Source of the DNA: Ophiura sarsii
Taxonomy: Eukaryota > Echinodermata > Ophiuroidea > Amphilepidida > Ophiuridae
DNA length: 64,000 nucleotides
Assembly (NCBI GenBank): GCA_035610835.1
Contig: CM069449.1
Coordinates: 10,993,855-11,057,854, forward strand
Reading direction: 5' to 3'
The notes beneath the pieces were generated by a model. It did not search any database and had not been told where the DNA came from. It was given only the letters and a program-made list of their open reading frames with translations. A program made the translations under genes and the position numbers. Positions 11,214 to 21,291 of the stretch are shown here, piece after piece; the stretch's first letter is position 1, and each line of letters begins with the position of its first letter.

Positions 11214-11653
11214 CCGTAGAAAATCACCATATAGCACCTTTTTATCTCTGTTATACAGGGCGCCATCTCGCGATCAAAACGTCTTTTAAAAAGTTATTCT
11301 TAAAGGCACTTCCAAATCTCAAATATTTGCCCCGGGCAAAAGTCAAATGACTCGCTGCATACCCGAGTTCCGCGTACACGTATCATATAAGCCCCATGAT
11401 GCAATACCGAAGAGTGGTTACAAACATCAAATGTGAACGAAATCCGTGTCTTGAAATGTTTCTAACAGTCATTCTATGTCAATGAAACCAGAGTTACAAT
11501 CTGAAGCAGCATCGAATCAATTTTTAAGCGAGAACCCTATGTTAAAAACATACAAAACTATAAATTAAAGCATTATTAACTTCCAATTTATGGGATAGTA
11601 ATAGTGTTCACAAATGATATTTGAATATATTTATGTTGTATCAACAGTATAGT

Positions 11654-11726
11654 GCGCCGTTGGCTCAATCGGAAGAGCATTGGGTTAATGATCGAAAGGC
11701 CGGGGGTTCGAATCCCACCGAGAATG
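11654..11726 (+). pseudogene. tRNA-Ile(AAU)-like sequence in left inverted repeat
   Basis: 73 nt fold on the tRNA plan. A perfect D stem (GCTC/GAGC) is followed by an anticodon arm with loop TTAATGA (anticodon AAU, one stem mismatch) and a T arm with TTCGAAT. A-box-like TGGCTCAATCGG and B-box GGTTCGAATCC are present and TTTT follows within 10 bases. The acceptor stem does not pair (5' GCGCCGT against 3' CGAGAAT), so an aminoacylatable tRNA is unlikely. It is a tRNA-derived pseudogene that could still be a pol III unit. Confidence 0.5.
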
Positions 11727-12571
11727 TTATTTTGTCTTCGTTAGTATCATATTAAATTTAGTAATTTTATGTTGGGTTTGCTTATCGTTCCCCATAATAT
11801 TTGTGAATCCACGGACAACATACTTTTAATTTGATTTTGAATGATTGTCTAAATTCAATAATTTGAATGCAGTTCTACATTTACTTGTTCACGGTCAGCG
11901 TTGCGTTGCGTGAATTGAATTATTGAGACGCTAGCCCCATTGTTACACAACTAAATCTGGGAAAGACCAATTGTGCCATTATGAAAAGAGTCAATCGTTT
12001 CGTCATTGAATCGATATTCTGATTTCCCATGTTTAGGCCTACATGATTGAACGGTCATGTGCATGTACCAACATATTATCTGTTTGCCATGTTTGTAGCT
12101 TCGTTGCAGTCAGAAGTCAAGGCATGAAAATACCGTCTATTTTGTTCGCCCCGGCCCGCCAGTAAAGTGAGATTTCAAAAAAACAAATAGAAATCGGGTC
12201 ATTTACAACTCGCGATTGTGAAGGATTGGCTCCATCAATTTTGATAATCTTAGGCTCATTTTGAAGGAAAAGTCCTATTTATGAAACATGTTATTTCCGA
12301 TTTAATAAAAAACACGATTTTTGTTACTATTTTTGAGTCGATAAAGATGCATTTTCAATGCGATCGTAAACATCGTATTTTTGATGATTTTTAGACGTCA
12401 TAGCAAAAACTTTATGCACAAGAAATGTTCCTAACGTATTAAACTTGATCAAAAATATGTTTATTTGTAATACATTTTGAACAGGGGTCAGGGCCACGAC
12501 TTTATTCACCTACGGTAAAAATATACGCCATTTTCCAACACACAGAGACTAAATCGTTTTTTCTAACAAAC

Positions 12572-12657
12572 GGTATTCAGCAGGATTCGAACCGAGGAGG
12601 GGAGAATCTATCTATTCGATTACTAGTCCATATTCGTAACCGCTCGGCCATAACTAC
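12572..12657 (-). pseudogene. Class-II (Ser-like) tRNA sequence in transposon centre
   Basis: 86 nt on the minus strand. A 7-bp acceptor stem GTAGTTA/TGAATAC has one mismatch. It also has a perfect A box (TGGCCGAGCGG), a GGACTAGTAATC anticodon region, a long variable arm and B box GGTTCGAATCC. The body resembles eukaryotic tRNA-Ser, but the loop CTAGTAA would place AGU (Thr) as anticodon. The T stem and lower anticodon stem have mismatches. Probably a decayed tRNA-Ser carried by the transposon. Confidence 0.5.
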
Positions 12658-13540
12658 TTACTGACGTTTCTATGTGTTCTCTATAATAATGAACTAGTGG
12701 TGAACTATTGAGTATTCGACGAAATTTTAGCCAAATTGAACCCAGTTTCTAAATTGTATTTTAAATGTGAAAACGGTGTCGCTGCAAGCTAGGTTTGGAT
12801 TCAATGTAAAGAGCAATAAATTGATGATCGTGAAAGGTTATTAATTTAAAGCTTTTAATCAGACAGGGGTCAGGGCCACGTAAAATATACCTGATTTCTT
12901 CAGTAATGACAACAAAATCTTCTTCAGAAAAAGGGATTTTCAAGCAGAAACGTCCCTGCAAACATAACTTTAGCATGTAAAAATAATGGATTAATATTTT
13001 ATTGCTCCCCTTACTGAAAATCCCCCTAGTCACATGGCGTTGAACCACATTTAAATGCCTTAATGTTGTCATTGTATAAGGCTGACATTTTGGCATATTG
13101 AATTGCACGAGATCGACATCCTCTTTTCAAGGGAAAGCAAAATCCCTTCGTATACATCAGACTCACTCAATATCTGACTGCAGCTAGCTACAAACAGATC
13201 AGATGGGGAATAAAAATCGATTCAACCATTGTAAACGACGATTGGCTTCTTTCAATAACAATTGGCCTTACAGATTATTGCGTGAATAACCATGTTGTAA
13301 CAATGGGCGGGGTATTGCAATAATTCAATAAACGCAATGCTAAGCCTGTATTAGACCTACATGCACATGTACATGCACCCCATGAAGTACTACATTCAAA
13401 TTAAAACCTCATTAAATCTGTATGAAAATCATTCTATTAAATAAAATGAAAAGTATCTGGGATCAAAATAATATTATGATTGAACGATATTAAAATAATC
13501 TCTACATTTACTAAATATAATAGTAACGGGAAAAACAAAA

Positions 13541-13613
13541 CATTCTCTGTGGGATTCGAACCCACGGTCTTCAGATTATAAGTCTGAAGCTCTACCGACT
13601 GCGCTAACGGAGC
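13541..13613 (-). tRNA. tRNA-Ile(UAU)-like sequence in right inverted repeat
   Basis: 73 nt on the minus strand with a perfect 5-bp anticodon stem (TCAGA/TCTGA) and the loop CTTATAA giving anticodon UAU. The T arm is perfect (GTGGG-TTCGAAT-CCCAC). The A box TAGCGCAGTCGG and B box GGTTCGAATCC are good, and a TTTT run follows 3'. The acceptor stem is poorly paired (GCTCCGT against AGAGAAT) and the D stem has one mismatch. It is the counterpart of 11654-11726 in the other arm and is better preserved. It may be transcribed by pol III; function as a translator is doubtful. Confidence 0.42.
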
Positions 13614-14188
13614 ACTGACTGACAATAATAGGACAGACATAAATTCAAATGACAGTTGAACACTATCCTATAAATAGGAAGTTAAAATGCTTTATATTTC
13701 TATTTTTTGTATGTATTTAACATAGGGTTCTCGACCAAAAAATGATTTAATGTTGTTTCAGATTATAACTGTGGTTTCATTCAAATGAATAGAATGACTT
13801 TTCGAAACATTTCTAGACATGAATTTTGTTCGTACATTTTACTGTTTGTAGCCAATCTTTCGGTACGCTAGCTATCAACATTGCATTATGGGGTTTATAT
13901 GATACGTGTACGCGGAACTCGGGTATGCAGCGAGTCATGTGACTTTTGCCCGGGGCAAATATTTGAGATTTGGAAGTGCCTTTAAGAATAACTTTTTAAA
14001 AGACGTTTTGATCGCGAGATGGCGCCCTGTATAACAGAGATAAAAAGGTGCTATATGGTGATTTTCTACGGTATACATTAATTAGAGCCTGAACTGATTA
14101 TATAGGGAAAATGTCTTAATCCAAAGAAAGATGTGACAGGAGAGGCCTTTGGCTACGCCCAGCAAATCAGGACTGGTTGCTGCCTCAG

Positions 14189-14245
14189 CCAACACACGAT
14201 GGTACCGTGGACGACGAATGAGTCTGGATGTTGGCAGACATGCTG
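14189..14245 (+). other. Candidate 57-nt internal exon, unit 1
   Basis: Acceptor GGTTGCTGCCTCAG followed by 57 nt open in one frame (NTRWYRGRRMSLDVGRHA) and donor CTG|GTAAGT. The same exon with the same borders is at 25981-26037 in unit 2. In unit 3 most of it is deleted although the donor (CTG|GTAAGA) remains. The product is unrecognised. It lies downstream of the promoter-like segment of each unit on the same strand. Confidence 0.22.
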
Positions 14246-14467
14246 GTAAGTAGTATATAGCGCCCTCCATCATTTTTAAAGAGCATGAATATCCATGGGG
14301 ATATTTGGCGGCAGTTACCTCAAAGGGACGTTGTCACTCCTGTGTTTAAACCATGGCAGGTAATGGTTAAACATGTAAAAGCGTTAAACATGACAGTCAC
14401 ATTTTAATAGCTCCTTTTCACACTGCACAACACCTACGATCAACTCGTTGGAGCTACGCCATCTACG

Positions 14468-14868
14468 CACGGCTGTTTGATCCAACATTATTTTTTTATT
14501 TATTTTTTATTTTGAGAACACCGTACTGGCCCGGTTCTGGTTTTAACTGATTCAAGTACCTGAATAAATACTGGCCATCTTTTGTAGACATTTCAGAACA
14601 TTTGTTGGGGCCAGTTTTGAGAAATAGAGCTTTGAATATTATTATTTACTATAATAGCGCCCTCATCGGCCACATTTCCCATAGAGTTACATATAAAATG
14701 TGTGTCAAGTAGAAAATGTCGATAATTTAAAAAGGGCTCGAACAATTTTCTTGACATTTTTAACCGTATACTCGTATTCATTAGCGCTACCTTAAACAGG
14801 TCAAACCACTATGTAATCTTTTTTTATCCCATACTTTTGATTATAAAGCGGACAGTCAAACAGCCGTG
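14468..14868. mobile_element. MITE with CACGGCTGTTTGA ends, unit 1 copy
   Basis: The ends CACGGCTGTTTGA and TCAAACAGCCGTG are perfect 13-bp inverted repeats. The element is flanked by TACG (14464-14467, 14869-14872). Unit 3 retains the empty site near 37091 (CATCTACGACAGCG). The same insertion is in unit 2 (26258-26659), so it predates that duplication, and an independent copy is at 63363-63772. The 4-bp duplication leaves the superfamily open. Confidence 0.9.
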
Positions 14869-16986
14869 TACGACAGCGTCATTTAGCAACAGGATATCCA
14901 AGTTCCTCATTGTCACTAGACAAAGTGGCCAGTCTGACGAAGCTGCTAGCTTAGCAGTGAAACGTAACTAACATGTGAGTGAACTGGATGTGTCTACGAC
15001 GAAATCAAATCACAGATGTCCGCTAAGGTATTTTTTAATCTGGGCTAGCTGTGATAAATTCGTTTACAATTCTACTCTCGTAGTCCCAATGAATATCTTA
15101 AACATAATGTAGACTGCATTTTGACAGAAATATAGACATCAATCAATCAGAAAATTTGAATTTACATTTTATTTAACACATTGCTTTGCTAATAAATATG
15201 AACGGAAAAAGAGACACGTTTCATTACAACCAAATCGGACATAATTTAACATCTGGCAAAAAAATGATTTTTTAATACATACGAATCAATGCATATTTAA
15301 AATAAATACTCTTTTCAACAAATATTGATTCAATATAAATGCAACCTCATGGGAAATTATGATCCAGAATCTTAAAGAAAATGAAATGGTTGCATTGATT
15401 CGGTATTGCACAGTCTTCAAATGTGTAATCAAACTCTTCATTCCCAATTTCGCGGCCGCGGCGTATCTTGCAAATGAAGGAATAAACCAATACCCGGAAG
15501 AAGTTACAAGCTTCTGAACTTTAAAAAGGTTGTTAACCTCTACACGGCCATTTTTCTATGCAAGCAAATATGTTTTTATAAGCTTTCAGGAATGCATGGA
15601 ATGCCAATCATCATCACACTTCTACAATGAAAACAATGCTAATGTTTTCAGACTTAATGAGAAAAATAAACTCAAACGGTCGTAATTCTTCTGATGCAAA
15701 ATAAAAATACTCACACACTTTGCTTGTTATAAATACAGACTGCAACAAACACAATTATACAAATACATTTGTCTCCAACAAAAGAATAAATGCTGCGGTG
15801 ACACATGTCTTAGAGCAATCTATATTATATTATTGTAATACCAAAATAAATTTAGTTATGAAATGAGTTGGGGCAGTTTCGCCATTTTTTAAGCATTAAC
15901 AAGTTATTTGTACTTGTTCAAATGATTGGCTTTGTGTCACCATCCAGGGTTGATGAGATTGCTTTTTTGCCACTTTTCCCTTTAAATAACAATAATTTAC
16001 TATGTAACCATGTTTAAATACCAGTTTTTAAAAAAAAATGTGAGCACTATCTATACCTGAACCGAGGCCGAATCGTGTGTTCACGGTGTAACCCGTTCAT
16101 TCCATTTACAATTTATTTTGTCACATTCACGTAAAAATGACCCAAGTGTATTTGCGACTATTTAGACTATTGGCCACATATCCGTAATTATATCAACGAT
16201 TTGAATGAAAACAAGTTTATTTTGTAGCGAAAGGTATTGTTTTTACTGGTGAGAAAACGCAACACAAAAATAAAATAAAATATGTCTATCTAAAGTCCTT
16301 AACATTGTGTATGTTTGTCACAGTCTGTACATCTCTGTAAGCAATGTATGCACTGTATGAAATGCATTATGTATGATTTTGCAGCTTAATTTAATAATAT
16401 GCCATTTTAGGTCGGAATGGATGTCGTCACACAAAATTATACAGAAATGTAGCACCTGGATCAGTTCTTAAACACATACTTTTTACAGGAATGATTGATT
16501 ATAAACCTACATGTTATACTAAATGTATGATGATTCAAAATCACTTTAGGAAAATTACAAATATAATTTTGTTTAAATTAATTTTGAATATTTGACATAT
16601 GGAAATTGTAGTCGGTGTATTTAGTTATTTAGTTATTTATTTGTTTATTTATTTATATTCATTTACCTGTATTTTGTTCATTTACTAATATTATTTATTC
16701 ATTTACTTCATTGTTCAGTTTTCAAACATAAACCTGGTTATAATGATTTCAAAATACTTTTTTTTAAACGTTGTATTTGACTTGAGTGTGGAGAAAACTC
16801 CCGATTTTATTAACCATAATCGCTGAGATCTGATGTGAAGAATGTAGAGCAATTCAGTGAAATCTGAAAAGTATATTAATGTTCGTGATGTAACCCCTGA
16901 ATATTAGTTGTTTGTAATACCTTTACATTTCTTATATTGACATCATAATAATGCAGCTGGTATAATTAATATTCGAAATAAATAAA

Positions 16987-17183
16987 CTATAGTCTGTTCG
17001 TCCATCACGAGACAGTGACGTAACTACGCAGGCGCAACATTTACGCACGCGGCGAATATATCTTCCGCCTTTCTACGCGAGAGTGTATACGCAAGCGCTT
17101 CGAGTAGGCGCGGGCGTTTATGTACTGCAATTAATGAATGACGCAGCTACGTCACTGTCTTGTGATGGACAAATAGACTATAG
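16987..17183. repeat. CRE-containing palindromic element, unit 2
   Basis: Same 0.19-kb fold-back as 4497-4687, with arms CTATAGTCTG and GACTATAG and internal GTGACGTAACTACG/CTACGTCAC cores, 127 bp upstream of the candidate ATG at 17310. Confidence 0.8.
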
Positions 17184-17309
17184 ATAAGCAGCAGAGTGCT
17201 TACAGACACGGATCTACATCTAACACTATTTTTTACAATTATTTCATTATATTTACATTTCCATAAATTATCCAACATACAAAAAAATAACTTTCTTTAT
17301 TTGGTGACA

Positions 17310-17372
17310 ATGGGGAATGTTTACATTGCGTATTATGTGTATGATAATAAGAATAAATCGCTGATGTTTGAA
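17310..17372 (+). CDS. Candidate first coding exon, unit 2
   Basis: ATG plus 21 open codons (MGNVYIAYYVYDNKNKSL then MFE) ending exactly at GAA|GTAAGG, phase 0. The ATG context is GTGACAATGGGG. Units 1, 3 and 4 keep the same start, length and donor. The next phase-0 exon on the same strand would be 20194-20372, which is broken in this unit, so the gene copy is probably non-functional. Product unrecognised. Confidence 0.3.
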
Positions 17373-19686
17373 GTAAGGTCATTATTAATGTAAAATTAAT
17401 AACACAGCTAGATCATATTGCTGTTATATACCGTACATTGTGCAATTAAATAGTTTGATATCATTCCATTCAATCATTAAATCATTTTGCATGTGTGCAT
17501 ACTATTGTCTTGATGCATTTTTAAAGCGTATATTTCTGAACTCCCACACACAACGTGTTAATTTTGCTTTCAAACCGGCGAAGAATTATTGGAAATGATC
17601 AATGGACTAATAATTGAATGACTCTATTCATTATTTGCGTGGCACTACTAGGCCTATACGTAGTGAGGCACCGATGCAAACCTAATACGCTTGGCTGTAG
17701 CGTAAAAGGGACTTGTAACGTAGACTTTTACAATGATGACACATTTTTGAATTAAAATAATTATAGCAGATTCATAGAATTTGATAGATGTACCATTTCA
17801 GCATAGGTAATGTCTTCCGATTGAGGGGAAGGCAGTGATTTGAAATCTTAATCTCAGCATTGACAGTTATATGCTTCCCTGTGTCTTGAATCACATCGTA
17901 GGTAGTGTTCATATCCAGAAATGTTTTCTTGTGCCATTGTCCAAATTGACATTCTTTCTAATTTAATCCTCATCTATACAAGAAGGACAACAACCTATCA
18001 GAGGAAATGATGATTGATATGTGTCATTTGTTAAGATGGCGCGTTTGAATAGCGCGCTATTTGCTTGGGTAGTTTTAATTCATGCATGAACTCATGATAT
18101 TTTTTCGGGATTTGTTGCTTCAACATGTTCAAAGCTTTGAAGTCCATTAAATCGCAGCGAAATCCATAGCATCAAAACGATGTCATTGTGGTTCCTATAA
18201 TCATGATAATAGTAAATAGAATAGGTCCAAATCAATAACCGATTTGCAAATATGTATGAATCTACTATAACTTCATCCATCGTGCAATTATGCCTGAAAA
18301 TGATATGAGTGGAATGCAACGATGGTGTGTCCCAGAAATGTATTTGTATATTGGTTGGTGCAAACAAATTACTCTAGCGTTATCGTACAAGTATAGAGTA
18401 CGCTCAAGCCTAGCGTTACGATTTTGCAACTATGCCTCTTTTGTACATACTTATAATAATAATAAAAATAATACAGGATTCAGGTGGTAACAGCGCGATG
18501 TCACGGAAGTTCATGAGATGATATTATTCTCCAGACAAATGACAAAATTATAATACATTATCATCACACCTCATGCATATTCATGAACTAATCATGCCAC
18601 GGTTGTATCACGTTCATGATTATATCAATGCAAAATCACTATTGAGTCAGGTCTGTATTGAGACGGGCGTTCATCGGTATTACCTGTCGCTAAAACCATA
18701 GTGAGATAAGGGTGATTTATATAACGGTAGCCAATAGAGGTTAGCCATGTAGCCCTACGAAACGGAATACATAAGGGGAATCGAACCCGGCCTATTCTAC
18801 ATTCAATTAAATTGGTGCATGACGTCAAATTCATTGCATGAACCGTGTTACCAAATTCAAATTGGCCTACATATCATGAAACAGGTGTGTCTTCTTTCTA
18901 AAAATCATTATTCCCGACAAGACGGCAGCTAATCTAAAACACGGATAACCTATACCATCCAGATGACTATTTCATCCAATAAACTTCCGCGATATCGGCT
19001 TAGTCTCGCACATCTCTGCATCAGCGTGTCCATTCACCGTAATGTAAATCAGTAGAACAAGACTTGCGCGTGTAATCGAAATTGCATGTCAATCATAATC
19101 CATAATGAACAACATTTATTCAAAATCCTTCTTTCAGAATCATTGTCCCATTTAATACAGCGATTGTGATACTGTATTCACTTTATTAGTTGGTAGGAGA
19201 AGAGTGTCTTATACATTGCTTTTCCATATTTAAAAAGGCTCCGGTCATTTTACCAACTTAAGGTGAACTCGCTACAAAATTATTTCAGAAACGCTCGAAA
19301 ATGAAAGTATATTATACAACTATAGTTGGTAGAGGCATCTGAGAAAGCAGTAGGTAGAGAAAGAGCGCCCTCATAAGGTTATTCTGAAAATAAACAAAAG
19401 AGACAAACATTACAGATGGTAAATAAAATACAGAATACGATGATAGGAGTAATTATAATTTTACGTATCACAAATCTGAGTATACAACTTAATATCTTTT
19501 GCCAATTTCCTTGCCTTAAATACATACATTTTGAGAGGGTCTACACCGACACCCCTCCGCACACTTTTGTGGATAAAACTAACAATTTCATGGAACCCTG
19601 CAAATTCCGACCATGCCCCGTGGTTACGGGCCTGATTATGATTGACGTAGGAGTTGAGTTGCTGTGCAATGATCCACTGGTTCATT

Positions 19687-20024
19687 TCATGATCTGTCTC
19701 CATTTTTAGGTCTGCACAATTGAACGTTTCCCACGCATTTTGACGACCGCAAGTTTATTATTATCCTAGAAAAATTGCATTTCTATTATAACGTCATTTT
19801 ATAGATAATAATAAAACCGTTTCTATCTGTCAAATTGCAAATGAATTACTTTTGAGTATCACAATGACTATCTTTTTTCATATTTGTCATCAATAACTAT
19901 CGTTCAAGAAAGTACAATGCTATTGTGTTTTACAGATGCACACAAAAAATTACTTACGGTCCGAAACATCGATGTACACGATTATCTTTACCACATTCAC
20001 ACGCTGTGTTCAGTACAATACACA
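19687..20024 (-). CDS. 3' part of a six-cysteine secreted-type peptide gene, unit 2
   Basis: Two minus-strand exons. Exon A is 20024-19958: 67 nt with acceptor TTTTTCATTTTCTGCAG and donor ACC|GTAAGT. Exon B starts at 19765 after TTTTTCTAG and runs to a TGA ending at 19687. The phases fit (2-nt overhang), giving about 48 residues. Exon A encodes CIVLNTACECGKDNRVHRCF. Exon B contains SSKCVGNVQLCRPKNGDRS and then stops. Spacing is C-x6-C-x-C-x8-C-x12-C-x6-C. Among the three copies exon lengths and splice sites are invariant. Of four exonic differences two are silent (CGT/CGC, AAC/AAT), one is Ile/Val and one Gly/Arg. The upstream exon (ending in phase 1) and any signal peptide were not found. 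No family is recognised; a disulfide-rich secreted peptide is the natural inference. Confidence 0.42.
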
Positions 20025-20193
20025 CTGCAGAAAATGAAAAATCAAATCAAATTTGTCAGTCAAAAGAAGAGATAAAATACAATTGAGTAATATACATAGT
20101 ACGAAATAATAGCGATACAACGTGGAAGGAGTTATATAGCAAGATATTGATTAAGATTGTGTATTGTGTATAGAGATACCTATCTCAGTTTAG

Positions 20194-20372
20194 ATCGTGG
20201 ATAAAAAGAATGATCTAATTTTGAAATTGAAATACGAAAAGGAAATATTTAGCGTTTTTAAAACTGGTGACAATGTTTTGGGAAACTAGGACGCTCTTTA
20301 TTTGGGAATAGAAGATAATAAACATTCCGCGAAAATATAATTAAAATCATCGCCAATTCACTTATTTTTCAC
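20194..20372 (+). pseudogene. Broken second exon of plus-strand gene, unit 2
   Basis: Aligned with the open 189-nt exons at 31680-31868 and 42743-42931. Here the acceptor (CTCAGTTTAG) survives but about 8 bases are missing after the first few codons. A TAG appears within the shifted reading (GGGAAACTAGGACG), and the donor is destroyed by an insertion of about 20 bases (CACAAGGGAGTATC in place of CACGTAAGG). This copy cannot encode the exon. Confidence 0.4.
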
Positions 20373-20459
20373 AAGGGAGTATCTGTCCCGGTATTGGTAA
20401 GGCGATGAAAAAACCATGTTCTACGAGAAAACGGACCTCTCAGGTACGGTCGAGTGAGT

Positions 20460-20640
20460 GGACGGGATTTTTTTACAATTTCGGGAATTTTTAGTGAATT
20501 TTCAAAAAAAATCGGAATGTTCCAAAAATATTCAAACATTTTAAAATCCCAACAATGTTCAAAGATTCTCAAAAAATTCAAACATTTTCCAACATTTCTC
20601 TAAACATTGTTCTTATACCGTATTTGTTGTTATTAAAAAT
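20460..20640. repeat. TTCAAACATT-rich degenerate minisatellite
   Basis: Repeated variants of ATTCAAACATTTT, CCCAACAATGTTC and GGAATGTTCC. Equivalent tracts are at 31940-32070 and 43010-43135. The ORFs running through it on either strand are repeat artefacts. Confidence 0.6.
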
Positions 20641-21074
20641 TTGACAAAAATGGGTCGGCAGGGCCCTTTGAACAGTTTTTTTGTTGCCTAATTAGCATGA
20701 TCAGTGAGTTGGAAGTCGGTCATGATCCAGAATAACCAGTCACTTGTAAGCAGCTCATCCGGTGCAACTATAAATATATTCCTTTCATCAGGGACATAGC
20801 CAGTGTAAAATATTAGTGAACATGGCTAAAATTTACCCTGCGGAGATTGTTCAATTTCTTTGGTTCGTTAAGAACCACACGGAGACTCAGTTTAAACGCA
20901 ATGTCAGCAGAAACAAAAGTCAATAATGTTCACGTCCGTGAAGTTCTTATTTCTTACACGAGCGAAAGAGAAAATAATAAAATATTTTATCTCAAAATAC
21001 TTTTGTTAATCAACAGGGTATGATGCTGCACTGTGATTTCAGGAGTGTTATTTCAGGGGTAAATATGACTTTAA

Positions 21075-21291
21075 CACTTTCCACGCGGCTATTAGTTTCA
21101 GCCATTCACAAACAGATTTGTCAGAAACCCTTCCCAACTTTCAAAGCCTAAAAGAAATATTGTACCAATACTATGGATTTTTGTACTTATTTAAATGCAT
21201 TTCTCATGGTGATTACTATTTTGACATTTATTAAACATTTAGTGCTATTTTGGAATGTCGTCTGCAGACGACTGCCGCGGCGTGGAAAGTG
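21075..21291. mobile_element. piggyBac-type MITE (TTAA), unit 2 copy
   Basis: The ends CACTTTCCACGCGGC and CGGCGTGGAAAGTG are flanked by TTAA (21071-21074, 21292-21295). Relatives are at 32484-32562 (truncated), 43539-43753, 48402-48639 (inverted) and 57543-57795. All share GTCTGCAGACG near one end and CCCTTCCCAACTTT in the middle. Non-autonomous, 217 bp. Confidence 0.9.

Larger units (their letters stand above)
11214..14071. mobile_element. Long-TIR fold-back transposon carrying tRNA-like sequences, 2,858 bp
   Basis: The termini CCGTAGAAAATCACCATATA and its exact reverse complement are flanked by TA (11212-11213, 14072-14073). Unit 2 has the intact site AAATCCAAATATACATT with one TA (about 25741). 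The two arms align for roughly 900 bp (11214 to about 12125 and about 13165 to 14071). The outermost 190 bp or so is nearly identical and the inner part is much more diverged. Each arm contains a tRNA-Ile-like sequence at the same position (11654-11726 plus, 13541-13613 minus). A class-II tRNA-like sequence lies in the centre (12572-12657 minus). No transposase domain was recognised; the 115-codon minus ORF at 12761-13108 has no visible family features. Superfamily is uncertain; TA duplication suggests Tc1/mariner or a relative. Confidence 0.92.
2756..14893 (+). repeat. Array unit 1 (12.1 kb)
   Basis: First of four direct tandem copies. Anchors shared with the other units are CAGTCTGACGAA with GCTAGCTTAGCAGTGAAACG, the GTGACCCGTTCATTC block, the TTTAGTTATT repeat, the CRE-containing palindrome, the CGACCTGCGGTT block, the ACTCAAC-rich MITE and the RTE fragment. 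This unit lacks the roughly 3.9-kb module of units 2-4: a direct junction at 5060/5061 joins TCCCACACAC to GTGAGGCACA. It carries five private insertions (5270-5827, 6032-6355, 6929-7983, 8545-8889, 11214-14071). The two candidate gene regions of the missing module are therefore absent or incomplete here. Confidence 0.93.

Noticed and set aside
12761..13108. 115-codon minus-strand ORF inside the tRNA-bearing transposon as a transposase
   Set aside because: It is too short, shows no DDE/D pattern or DNA-binding motif, and overlaps repeated GGGGTCAGGGCCACG words.
18779..18802. B-box-like GGTTCGATTCCCC on the minus strand suggesting a tRNA
   Set aside because: No A box, D arm or acceptor stem can be found around it; similar isolated boxes occur by chance.
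18625..18834. 69-codon minus-strand ORF conserved in units 2-4 (also 30119 and 41177), with a TATA-like word and a possible first-exon donor
   Set aside because: Conservation reflects recent duplication. Differences are mostly amino-acid changes, and the presumed donor is GT in one unit but GC in the others.
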